Origin: Diplonema papillatum
Lineage: Eukaryota > Euglenozoa > Diplonemea > Diplonemida > Diplonemidae
Assembly: GCA_030068145.1 (NCBI GenBank)
Contig: JAPJBO010000040.1
Coordinates: forward strand, 186,001-250,000
Direction of reading: 5' to 3'
DNA: 64,000 nt
Made by a program: the position numbers and the translations under genes. Every line of letters starts with the position of its first letter. The stretch's first letter is position 1. Shown piece by piece: positions 55,001 through 61,602 of this stretch. A model generated the notes under the pieces. It was not told the origin of the DNA. It did not search any database and saw nothing but the letters and a program-made list of their open reading frames with translations.

Positions 55001-58000
55001 GTGGATACGCTCTTGCGTAACGGACGACGACGACGACCAAGCGACGGTGACATACTCCCGACTGACAACGTGTACAACATGCGAAGAGTCTTCACGAGCA
55101 CTGCCGGCGTCAGAACCGTTCCTGATGGTTGAACTCAAAAACAGGGAGAAGCCCTACACCGAGTCAGTAGAGGATCTGATAAAGAAAGTGAAAAACAAGA
55201 GAGCAACCAAAGTGGACGACTTCCCCTGTAGCACCTGCAACAAAAGGACCGTTGGACTCACGAAGGAGTATTACACATTTCCAAACCAAATGGATGTAGT
55301 ACTGCAACGAGCACAGCTGTCGAAAAAAACACGCGAAGACATCAAAATACCAGCCCGCACCCCGATCCGACCAACCATTCTGATCGGGGAAGACTCCTAC
55401 ACGGTAAATGGCTTCATCATCCACACCGGAAGAGCGACGGCGGGTCATTACTATACCGTGCTAAAGGAAAATGACGAATGGGTGTGCTTCGACGACCAGC
55501 AGGTATTCGTACTCTCATGGGAGGAATGTGCCAGAAGATTCACAACGAATGGCTACATCATCTCTCTCGAGAAAGCGTAAACACTTTCACCTGGTGGAAG
55601 TAGTGCCCCGTGGCGGTTGGTTACGAGCCACAACACACTTTGAAAACCCCCTTTTTTTAAAGAAGAACGGACGAAGGAAGGAGGAAGTGGAACCATACCG
55701 TATGGTTTCAAACCACGGAGTCCTGGACTCCTTTCCCACACTTTTTCTGCGAAGCAGACGCACAAAGGGACGGTGCCACGGCATGATTCGGCAGCCGCTG
55801 CTAAACGAACATCGACGTGGGCGGCATAGAGAAAGAAGAACTTCTCTACGGCACCAGAAAGTCCAAAAAACCATGGTAAAGAAAGTAGAAGGAGAAAAAA
55901 GAAGTTGTCGACAACGAAAGAAAGAAAAGAACAGAAAATAAGACTCTGCATTCCGCGAAGAAGACTTGATGCTAGCATCAAACACATGAGAGGCAAGTAG
56001 CGCCTGAACACGAAACTAAGATTTTCCCCCCGTGAATTACTTTTTACCCCCGACACGTACTTTCCACCCCCCGAAAAACGGGGGGTAAAGAGTATAAATC
56101 CGGGGGTATAGAGTATAAATCGGGGGGTATAGAGTATAAATCGGGGGGTATAAATCGATGTCGGGGGGTGGAAATTTTTGTCGGGGGGTGGAAAGTACTT
56201 TTCGGGGGGTGGAAAGTACTTTCGGTGGAAAGTACTTTTCGGGGGGTGGAAAGTCTTTTCGGGGGTGGAAATTTTGGTCGGGGGGTGGAAAGTACTTTTC
56301 GGGGGGTGGAAAGTACTTTCGGGGGGTGGAAAGTACTTTCGGGGGTGGAAAGTACTTTTCGGGATTTTCGGGCAAACCCGAATCGCAAACCCGCATACCC
56401 GTTCCCGCAAACCCGCATACCCGAACCTGCAAACCCGCAAACCCAAACCCGCATACCCAAACCCGCATACCCGCGTACCCAAACCCGCATACCCGCATAC
56501 CCGAACCCGCATACCCGTTCCCGCAAACCCGAAATCGCAAACCCCGCATACCCGCAAACCCGCAAGCCCGCAGACCTGCAGATTGTGGCTGGAACTGTTT
56601 TTGCAAATACACACAGCAAATCAAAGAAAGGGGGGAAAGGTGGAAAATGCAGATCAAACGGGAGTAAAACGTGTACACGCTTATCCGACTCTTGACTTAC
56701 TATGCCGTGTTCTGAAAGCTGTCGAGGGGCCCCTCCATAGGTTCTCGCATGATTCGTTCGCCTTTGTAACACTATCCGTTTGTAGTACGCTTCGCAATTG
56801 TGTTCTTGCACTCTAGCCGAATGGCGGGTGGCGGATTTCCGCGCTCGGGCGCAAGACACAATTATGCTGCTTTTGCAGTGCAAGCCGAACCCGGTTCGCG
56901 ACTTCGGTTGCGGTAAAGTGTTACAAAGTCTTCGGCTTTCAGATCCGGATACGCGTATGCAACAGATAGTTAGAGGTCACTTGAAGGATACCCGTGTGCA
57001 GCGTTCGAAAGAGTTTGCGTATCTGGTCGGGGGGTGGAAAGTAGTTTCGAGGGGTGGAAAGTACTTTTCGGGGGGTGGAAATTTTTTTGTCCGGGGGTGG
57101 AAAGTACTTTTTGGGGGGTGGAAAATTTCCATCGGGGGGTGGAAAGTACTTTTTGGGGGGTGGAAATTTTTTGTCCGGGGGTGGAAAGTGTTTTTCGGGG
57201 GGTGGAAAGTACTTTTCGGGGGGTGGAAATTTTTCGTCGGGGGGTGGAAAGTACTTTTCGGGGTGGAAATTTTTGTCGGGGGGTGGAATGTACTTTTCGG
57301 AAAGTACTTTCGGGGGGTGGAAAGTACGTGTCGGGGGTGTTGAGTACATCACCCCCCCCCCCCCCCCCCCTCCGTGAACTTGGGGGAGTGGGCACTTCGT
57401 CACGTACGTTGCGCAAGACTCGGGTTGGATCCTCTTCGACGATCTACGGGTCAGCCTCGTCGACGACATTCCTTAGGACAATGTTTACCTCGCGGCCTTT
57501 GTCCGGGTCCCCCAGATTGCCCACAGCGTGACTGTCCGTGCGCCGTCACCCTCCATGGTACTTCCTGCTCAAGATCAGCTACGCGGCTCATCTACGCCCC
57601 CAAATTCTGCCGGTGTTGTGGTGAACCGACAGTCGGAAGAATCACCTAACCTGCTCTACCCTTCTGGTAGTCCATTGCCCTGCCCGCCCTTGCCGGACTC
57701 CTTATGCCCGACCCCGCATGGTCAGCTGTTGGAGCAGCAGTGGGCGGGATCCCCTGCGCTGCGGTGTCAACACTGCGCCATCGAGTGTACCAAAGATGGG
57801 CAGAAGTTTCAGGGTTTGAAGGGACTCCGTGCACATGAGAGACGTTGCCGCCTCGCGAGTGAAAGACTCTGAACCGTCGTTTGGGCCTCATCGAATTCCT
57901 GACTGTTGGCTGGTCTATTTTACGCTCTGCACCCGTTCACCCTGACTAACGGGAAACAACTCGAAGTGTTCTATACGGGTGAATGCGCACTATCATGAGA

Positions 58001-60549
58001 GGATGAAGGCACGCATATCCCGCCTGGCCCTGTGCTAGGCGTAGTTTTAGGTTGTACTTATTTCCGAACAACCTACCACGAGCTTATCCACCCACACACC
58101 CAACTTTTTCCCCTTTCTTCCAAATTCTTTTTTTTCGTAGTAACAATTAATTGTAAACACGAAAGAGAACGCTGGCAGCGTGTTTGGGAGAAGATTAGCC
58201 TACCGATCATATTCACTCACTATCACTCACTAACAGGCTAATCCTCCCCCGGCACGTACAAACAAAGTTTTCCCCCGCCCGATGTCGCTGATGACTAACG
58301 GACCGTCGGACCCGTCCCAACGGGGATACTTATGGAAGTTACAATGAAGGCTTAGACCGGTACGGGCTACATGGCAACTCCTGCTCAAAATGTAGAACGT
58401 GGGGAGCCCTTGGTCACATTCAATACGGGTGTGATCGTGGTGTCGGTCGCAACAGTCGTTTTGCTAGCCAAAGAGAGAGACAGAGATAAAAAGAGCGCCA
58501 GAGAGAAAAGAAAAGATAACGTTATCTTCCGGAAAAGAAGGGTTACGCGAACCCCCGAAAATAATAATAACAAAAAAACAAAAAAACCGAAAAAAATAAA
58601 AAAAACACAAACCGACGAAGACCCCAAAAACCTTTTTCAACCTCTCCAATTCCCTTCAAGCTAGACCATTATACAACGACCCCCCCCCCCCTTCTTCCAC
58701 AGACGACCCCCCCCCCTCCGTCCGTAAGGGGTTAAGGTCAGAAAACCAAAAAAAAACAGCCGCAAAAAGCAACCACGGTCGTTCCTTTACCCTCAAAATA
58801 CTCTAGAAGACCCCTGCGAAAACAAGGCGAAATCACCACCAGACAGTTCCTTAAGGTCAGAAACCCAAAAGAAACAGCCGCAAAAGCAGCCACGGTCGTT
58901 CCTTTACCCTCAAAATACTCTAGAACCCCCAACATAAACACAGAGCGCCACTCGAGGCACAGAAGCGGGCGGAGAAAAAGAAGCTAGTTCGCAAGCATGA
59001 AGAGGTTCGGCGAGAGAAGAAGTTCGTCGATGCCATCAAAAGCGACCCGGAATCCATCCGCCGAAAGGTTGCTGCAATGGAGAAGCGAGACAAACAAGGC
59101 GAGCTGACCTTGCGGCAACGGTGTGCTTCTTCAGCGAAAACACGAAAGTACACCAAAGAAGCCATGCGTGCCCCCCCAAACCCACCCAGTACGTATTAGC
59201 TTTAAACGAACCCATTCGACGAAGGTCACCCGGAGACTCTAAAAATCCGGATTCTCAAGCGAACTATAACTTCGAAAAAGTCTACCCAAGCCTCAACGAC
59301 CAACTCGAAGGCTTTAAAAAAGGTTGTCGACCTTCTGTACCACAAATAACGCAAGAAAAGTGGCGGTGTAGGCGAAGCGCCGTGTATCCACAATCGGCGA
59401 GCTCAGACACCTGTGCCTTTGAAAGTGAAAACCGACACATCTTCAATCAGCAAACGAAAAAGGTGGAGAGAACGTCCACCAAAATCCTGATCAACAAGAA
59501 AGTGCACAGAAGACTTGATGCTAGCATCAAACATGTATGAAAGGCAGACAGGGCCGTCTTGGAGGGGAAACTAAGGCAAAAAAGTGTCCCAAGGGTGCCC
59601 CCCCCCCCCTAGACGTGTGAACTGCTGACTTTGAGAAATGGTCAAAATCGGACACAGTTTGACCCCCCCCTACAGGGCCGCCTGAGCATCAACTTCAAAA
59701 CCGTACAGAAACGAGAAGAATGAGATGAAGTCGCTGCTCGTGGACCATGACCGGCAAGAGAAGTATGAGAGCGAGCGGAAGGCGCCAGCCAAGGTCGTGA
59801 TGCTGAACGCGTTCGGCCGCGAGATGACCGCCGACGCGCAGAGCAAGGCGCTGCTCGCCGCCGAAGAGGAGAAGAAGGCCGCCGAGGCCGAAGCCGCCCG
59901 CACCCTCGCGCAGCAGGAGCGGCCGGTGGCCCCGGACACCTTCTCCGTCGCCGCCGACGCCGCCGTCGTCGTTGAAGGCGAGGTGATCAGCAGCTCCGCG
60001 TTCATCGACCCGGACCTGCAGAAGAAGCCGGCCGCCGCCGCCTCCCCCGCCCAGCCCGAGATCGAAACCGCGAAGGCGATGCACTGGGACCCCAAGCTGA
60101 TGGTGTCCCTCGTCCCGGGCTCCGTCATCCGCAAGAAAACCGGCGCCGCCGCAAAGTTCGGCCCCGGCGGAGCCGCGAACCCCGGCAGGTCGGGCGCGGC
60201 GTCCCTCGCGCAGGTCATCGCGCCTTCCGTGGCGATGAAGCCTTCGAAGGCGGCCGTGCAGCCTCCGGCTCCAGCCGACACGTCGCACGCCACTTCCGCC
60301 ATTGCGCACTCTTTCAAGACGGTCAACCTTGTCCCCGAGAATGATGACAGCAGCGACGGCGAAGGCGGAGACGCGCCGGCGACGTACACGCCAGCCGCCG
60401 CCGTTGGGGGAGCGGGCACGAGTTTGTTCTTCTCGAGTGCGCCCAAGAAGCGGAAGGTCGAGGCGGCGGCCCCGCTGCCGCCGCCGCCGCCTCCCCCCCA
60501 CGCCGCGCCCGAGGACGACGAGATGGCGCGGTTTCTCGCCGGTCTCTGA
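46098..60549 (+). CDS. WBP11: WBP11-like splicing factor, three exons (46098-46150, 58944-59120, 59709-60549)
   Basis: Exons join in phase (TT|A, CG|A) to give 356 aa. The start is MGKKGGLILEGTKPQRIL; exon 2 gives APLEAQKRAEKKKLVRKHEE and AIKSDPESIRRKVAAMEKRD, then KQGEL. This matches the Wbp11 N-terminal domain pattern: a basic helix, then K-x-DP-x-x-I, then G-x-L. Exon 3 continues NEKNEMKSLLVDHDRQEKYE, then Ala-rich linkers, LVPGSVIRKKTG (compare the conserved VP-x-x-(L/V)-x-x-(R/K) motif of the family), the nuclear signal PKKRKVE, polyproline and EDDEMARFLAGL at the end. WBP11/NPW38BP acts in pre-mRNA splicing. The exons from 58944 on are well supported. The link to exon 1 across 12.8 kb rests on phase and family fit only; if wrong, the first exon lies elsewhere. 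Intron 1 contains the nested transposons. Confidence 0.55.
46376..46580 (+). repeat. 15-17 bp minisatellite (AAGTTCGGGCGAAGC)
   Basis: At least eight imperfect units of (T)AAAGTTCGGGCGAAGC, some with TTCTGG in place of TTCGGG, run through this part of the proposed intron 1 of the WBP11-like gene. Apparent frames on either strand follow the repeat. Confidence 0.8.
46604..46750 (+). CDS. Isolated Cys-rich coding-like segment (weak)
   Basis: ATG 46604 reads MAGCASAEQTCVDGSLFELD, then NWRCVCPPPAVGTGMKVCRI. The spacing C-x6-C, C-x-C-x10-C resembles an EGF-like module, and the base composition is like real exons. No partner exon, donor or stop supports a gene; the segment lies in the proposed large intron. 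Confidence 0.25.
47242..48338. repeat. Long inverted repeat (47242-47456 versus 48118-48338)
   Basis: The arms are close to 88% reverse-complementary over about 215 bp: GACGATGCCAAAACCCC, TTTGCACTAATAAAA, TACTGGCCCCGAACCCCCA, GCTGAGTCGAGGTAAAGGGG, AGGCCCACGAATGGGCCCAG. They enclose about 660 bp. The left arm starts just inside the TTAA end, so the right arm probably represents a second, truncated transposon end in opposite orientation. Confidence 0.85.
47424..47765 (+). CDS. Small Lys/Ser-rich ORF inside the inverted repeat (weak)
   Basis: Reads an acidic/Ser segment (DTDCSRCSDDIGSSASSDEQ) followed by a very basic tail ending PPSKRQKK-stop. An acidic N-terminus is common in piggyBac transposases and a basic tail could be nuclear-localising, but there is no catalytic part. 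It may be a transposase-derived fragment or chance. Confidence 0.3.
   Translation: MGPGAGSQCEGVCRNKLPLGESDTDCSRCSDDIGSSASSDEQETVAEKMQKKRTKKKEMFAKMADQEIKNRARGKHPPKEKPSAKAQAKPRPKTSKSSERSSDAAPPSKRQKK
48410..48730 (+). repeat. Diverged direct repeat (48410-48495 and 48637-48720)
   Basis: CTTTGGAAAGATA(T/C)GTCACA(A/G)ATCTTTCAAA and CCCTTCATC(G/T)GACAAAACT occur twice, about 226 bp apart. They lie between the inverted repeat and the transposase relic. Confidence 0.75.
48859..49567 (-). pseudogene. Decayed piggyBac transposase, C-terminal half
   Basis: Reading right to left on the minus strand, 49567-49382 gives KPDIVSSYNTHMGGVDMGDQ and GRRWYLKLF, the diagnostic piggyBac block. The Asp of GGVD corresponds to the third catalytic Asp. 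After a frameshift, 49436-49131 gives FFYLVEVSTVNAYIVWKML and DFKRKLAMELL. After another shift, 49242-48859 gives the Cys-rich finger CICHVQRKGALYKCKQCDVP then LCPVEGFGRYHT. The part with the first two Asp residues is not visible, and the upstream side abuts the Penelope-like element. The gene cannot encode an active transposase. Confidence 0.85.
49813..50240 (+). repeat. 5' pseudo-LTR (428 bp)
   Basis: Starts GAAGAACGGACGAAGGAAGG and ends CTAAGATTTTCCCCCC. It is nearly identical to 55663-56031 apart from an extra ~59 bp between two TAAACGAACA direct repeats. It contains CATACCGTATG, the palindrome GTTGTCGACAAC and TTGATGCTAGCATCAA. Confidence 0.9.
50241..51266 (+). other. Leader of the Penelope-like element, possible short ORFs
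   Basis: Two frames are open (50290-50613, 107 codons; 50672-51151, 159 codons, overlapping the start of the main frame). Both are Pro/Lys/Arg/Ser-rich without domains. The second ends ALKKRRRTAFGPVSPTR-stop. The main frame itself is open upstream of ATG 51267 back to 51126. No separate protein is proven. Confidence 0.35.
51267..55580 (+). CDS. GIY-YIG / reverse transcriptase / ubiquitin-specific protease fusion polyprotein
   Basis: 1,437 aa from ATG 51267. A highly basic Lys/Arg region comes first. GIY-YIG (about aa 228-320) has VIYVLLNE, LYVGQT (aa 243-248), the Arg of AEMRNSKHW and the Glu of IEDFWIKWLNPPLNM. Penelope-type RT (about aa 630-1090): FLPVDKTSHDFGF; YGIPKLHKPEPRMRYI; FDFKEMYTKIP (catalytic Asp near 814); YQQVTGIPMGGNASPDLANL; RFIDDFLTWG (Asp 949/950); VVFLGMRI; and a thumb with GALIRAARICNNM. 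After a Pro-rich linker the USP begins: NGIRNIRNSCFFAASVQFL (Cys 1171), SAQRDVHELLTWI, CTTC and CSTC zinc-ribbon pairs, FIIHTGRATAGHYYTVLKEN (His 1394) and WVCFDDQQV (Asp 1409), ending GYIISLEKA. All catalytic residues are present in all three enzymes. The USP could process the polyprotein or remove host ubiquitin; that is inference. Confidence 0.92.
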   Translation: MKVDYFDDELEGTDTKVVVGYPIRTDDECLIFRQRHSQEGPELVGRFPATRREGKEEKRCDKGHPRPQAAPKTEKSCEKGLSRPQAAPEQRNRGTTQRPVHNDRPKEREQKRPQKEKPRAQTRKRRQEKSEERPRDSEAKKQNQKNKKRAKTRANRKERRKQKTKRPKSDTRFLAAFVHTRRHPDDGDDDHGSRRRSAIENFWKRYGTKVSNGRNKCGTDRSDVADSTTGVIYVLLNEGGTVLYVGQTSKTAEMRNSKHWENRNSKGNRVSQQLRKRGRKLYACPIQNVPERLYVQPADFARVALPIEDFWIKWLNPPLNMTNRRHGERVNRKAAKKKKRQRPPQRLRKRRTDGNVWHRMVNGELHIDTSPGFCSGLRKQLDHLLTLPQDRLGTYDMATWHPNRALRLRTWLRTFVRGKDVTEKVRTLERLLSTRIRNRTEKPAAPPRRYFKLTHHHPAQDRTAIAGVLSRARVRETCPNPAVLKNLMVSNRLKPPLVTLVSNVTEVSYEANQPTSSSSVCPCMQHLTPHRADLGGHALGLATDLKTDEALLSLFRKGRKYRVASSPMTMYDSIRHDVEEFVNSNFPKSSEEEKTRFTTTLVEEFDAVLGTLNAHTDEPQLRDAIRTLKKLQEHLVFLPVDKTSHDFGFICKEKYKELLRSELQESSTYQEVGESIEDVLKRHHDFNKSHQFTHTNILPYLYGIPKLHKPEPRMRYIAGVSEKGNIEKKNEQKDRDEKGRDKKRVKTRASTTPAHQEASGLLKLVLATLRSKDEATFSQTGIRRFFVVESVDDVAVHVKTNYARLRKKTPRTFDFKEMYTKIPQNQIVDYVMSAVAEAFEYMTSEKGANVEAQRAKHRFEFGKPDESNTTSYSVAEIRELVEFIVGNTFVTNGGKCYQQVTGIPMGGNASPDLANLYCYWCEKQYIDGLVANGLQEEARNHADSVRFIDDFLTWGVRPPPESVYGMEYGETSKGVDDVVFLGMRIRMERDTKTDFIRMSVLDKGEEFPWYPIKYTHVESTVPRNTGTSIFKGALIRAARICNNMPDLKVEIMKVHYRLRNRGFSGRELRHTFDAFVAQTYGKYELDARVLSRFYHFVGKAFDEGRSTNEEKPYISIRSPQPPDVSPRPPPGRTSPQKTSPHKPEPTSTTHLATKPTNPPGRNGIRNIRNSCFFAASVQFLARRTSFRLQLAGLSHPNTNQLKVQQLFTDFDAGRDIHGTMATLRSLVFDTTTDDSAQRDVHELLTWIRSCVTDDDDDQATVTYSRLTTCTTCEESSRALPASEPFLMVELKNREKPYTESVEDLIKKVKNKRATKVDDFPCSTCNKRTVGLTKEYYTFPNQMDVVLQRAQLSKKTREDIKIPARTPIRPTILIGEDSYTVNGFIIHTGRATAGHYYTVLKENDEWVCFDDQQVFVLSWEECARRFTTNGYIISLEKA
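55663..56031 (+). repeat. 3' pseudo-LTR (369 bp)
   Basis: Copy of the 5' pseudo-LTR lacking the ~59-bp module between TAAACGAACA repeats. It follows the ORF stop by 82 bp and is followed at once by the G-rich minisatellite. Confidence 0.9.
56040..57345 (+). repeat. G-rich minisatellite, two blocks (56040-56375, 57024-57345)
   Basis: Units of about 20-21 bp, consensus TTCGGGGGGTGGAAAGTACT, often imperfect; each holds a G6 run, GTGG and the palindrome AAAGTACTTT. The first three units at 56080-56155 are a variant with GGGGTATAGAGTATAAATC. The blocks are in the same orientation and separated by a telomere-like C-rich tract and about 430 bp of other sequence. Open frames through the blocks are products of the repeat. 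Confidence 0.9.
56376..56590 (+). repeat. C-rich telomere-like degenerate array
   Basis: About 25 units of 7-8 bases of the type (A)ACCCGCA or TACCCGA, for example AAACCCGCATACCCG. It resembles a telomeric C-strand in rhythm but is not TTTAGGG or TTAGGG. It joins the first minisatellite block directly. Confidence 0.75.
57374..57872 (+). CDS. Zinc-finger-like retroelement fragment (weak)
   Basis: The frame ending at 57872 contains LRCQHCAIECTKDGQ, then KFQGLKGLRAHERRC. This CxxC...GL-x-x-H-x3-C arrangement resembles the zinc finger found near the ends of some non-LTR retrotransposon ORFs. No polymerase or nuclease follows. It may be a remnant of another element inside the composite insertion. 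Confidence 0.35.
58140..58265 (+). repeat. RepB hairpin element (best-preserved copy)
   Basis: TTGTAAACACGAAAGAGAACG, then CTGGCAGCGTGTTTGGGAGA, then GATTAGCCT, a loop with tandem TCACTCACTA, AGGCTAATC, and CTCCCCCGGCACGTACAAAC. The outer parts GTTTGGGAGA and TCCTCCCCC also pair partly. It is located near the right end of the composite insertion. Confidence 0.65.
58736..58943 (+). repeat. Tandem host repeat flanking the composite insertion
   Basis: Two copies of a ~120-bp unit (58732-58850 and 58851-58943, the second cut short by the exon) share GGTCAGAAA(A/C)CC, CACGGTCGTTCCTTTACCCT and CAAAATACTCTAGAA. The end of the first unit (GCGAAAACAAGGCGAAATCA, 58817) equals the sequence left of the insertion at 47168. 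The unit ends at the acceptor of WBP11 exon 2. Confidence 0.85.
59226..59580 (+). repeat. RepD plus pLTR-like relic in WBP11-like intron 2
   Basis: Begins GGTCACCCGGAGACTCTAAA, then CGGATTCTCAAGCGAACTAT (as at 49755). It ends GAAGACTTGATGCTAGCATC, then AAAC(A/C)TG, matching the pseudo-LTR end at 50167 and 55961. The middle is unrelated to the coding part of the Penelope-like element. Confidence 0.55.
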
Positions 60550-60764
60550 TTGTAGAGAGCGTGGGGAGAGCCTCAGTGGCTCGTTGGAAGCTCCTCTCTC
60601 TCTCGCGCACTCCTCGTGAAGTGCCCGTTCCGATACCGAAACGCCGTTTGTGTTCGAAGGCAGGCTCTGCTTCTCGAATCACGAGCTGCAGGCACCGTTC
60701 ACAAGCCGGTCCATCCCCTCCTGATAGTGACCGTGATGTACCGCGACCGTGATAGTTTCAAGTT

Positions 60765-60875
60765 GCCCGAGATCGAAACCGCGAAGGCGATGCACTGGGG
60801 CCCCATACTGATGGTGTCCCTCGTCCCGGGCTCCGTCATCCGTTAGAAAACCGGCGCCGCCGCAGGGGTGGACCG
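60765..60875 (+). pseudogene. Downstream echo of WBP11-like exon 3
   Basis: CCCGAGATCGAAACCGCGAA, then GGCGATGCACTGGGGCCCCA...GTCATCCGTTAG copies 60056-60150. The copy changes the codon after ATCCG(C/T) to a stop (AAG to TAG), then breaks off after GGCGCCGCCGCA. Confidence 0.85.
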
Positions 60876-61602
60876 GCTCAGCTTTTACCTCAGCTCGCGC
60901 ACCAGGATGCACACGGAATGTAGCTGTACTCTGCATCTCGGACGAGGATTCATGGATGAAGACGAAGAGCGCTTCTAACACCCCCTCTCCGTCAAGAACG
61001 TCGGCACCTGCTTCTGGTTAAGTCTCGCTCACTCTCTGCAGGGCAATCCAAGGTGCCTTCGGACCAGCCTCACGTGGACACCGCGTCTTTGGGAAAAATC
61101 AATCGTCAAAAGCGACTGTCTGGCGCGGCAGTGCCCCAGCTCATTTTGACCGTCGGTTGTGTGGTTGCGATGCCTCTCCCTTCACTTCAGTACTCATCTA
61201 GCCGTATCCGTGTTTGCTACCTCATGAACTTCTCCTCTTGTGTGGTGCATTTTGAGGGCACCCAGGGCCCGGCGAAGAAGTACCGACACTAGTGGTGAAG
61301 AGCGAAGCTCATCAGACCTTGGGGAGTCATTGCTGCAGCTAGCATCCGGGTTTGCGGCCACGTGTTGAAGAGCGAAGCTCATCAGTCCTTGGGGAGTCGT
61401 TGCTGCAGCTAGCATCCGCGAGCAACGCGTGGGTGCAACGTGGAGTGAGTGTGAAAAATAGCCGGAAAACGGCCAAAAGAGGGCACAGGAGGGCGTCCAC
61501 GTTCCGGACTCGAAGTCGCCTTTTCGTTTTGAACAAGCATTTTCTCTGTAGCAAATACTCGAGGAGGCCGCCGGTTGCAGAATCTGTCGACTCTCGACGA
61601 CG
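60876..61602. other. Short intergenic region before the CFAP97-like gene
   Basis: 61297-61352 and 61366-61421 are a direct duplication (GAAGAGCGAAGCTCATCAG, CTTGGGGAGTC, GCTGCAGCTAGCATCCG). 61535-61590 is a RepA-related piece (AATACTCGAGGAGGCCGCCG). No gene seen. Confidence 0.5.

Larger units (their letters stand above)
49813..56031 (+). mobile_element. Penelope-like retroelement with pseudo-LTRs
   Basis: Direct repeats (49813-50240 and 55663-56031) flank about 5.4 kb holding one long ORF (51267-55580). Reverse-transcriptase motifs are of Penelope type, and the nuclease is GIY-YIG placed at the N-terminus, as in the permuted Naiad/Chlamys-type elements. The C-terminus carries a ubiquitin-specific protease. 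Pseudo-LTRs arising from tandem or partial copies are typical of this class. The sequence just before the left repeat (49745-49790) is a RepD copy, so the element may have inserted into one. No frameshift or stop interrupts the ORF, so it may be a young insertion. Confidence 0.85.
47200..58735. mobile_element. Composite insertion bounded by TTAA and piggyBac-like terminal repeats
   Basis: The left end is TTAA (47200-47203) followed by CCCCTTACGGACGG; the right end is its exact reverse complement, ending in TTAA (58732-58735). TTAA duplication is the hallmark of piggyBac elements, and a decayed piggyBac transposase lies inside (48859-49567, minus). Host DNA on the left (GCGAAAACAAGGCGAAATCA...) and right (GGTCAGAAAACC...) is continuous in a tandem host copy at 58817-58880. 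That copy carries a single intact TTAA (58851-58854), an internal empty-site control. The interval contains an inverted-repeat segment, the transposase relic, a complete-looking Penelope-like element, two G-rich minisatellite blocks and a RepB copy. Confidence 0.65.

Noticed and set aside
56040..57345. Open frames through the G-rich minisatellite (Gly/Trp/Lys-rich peptides on +, Pro-rich on -)
   Set aside because: They follow the 20-bp unit in all frames and both strands; no start, splice or domain evidence.
58185..58200. GAGAAGATTAGC in RepB as a trace of U6 snRNA
   Set aside because: Only 12 bases match and the rest of U6 is absent; likely coincidence.
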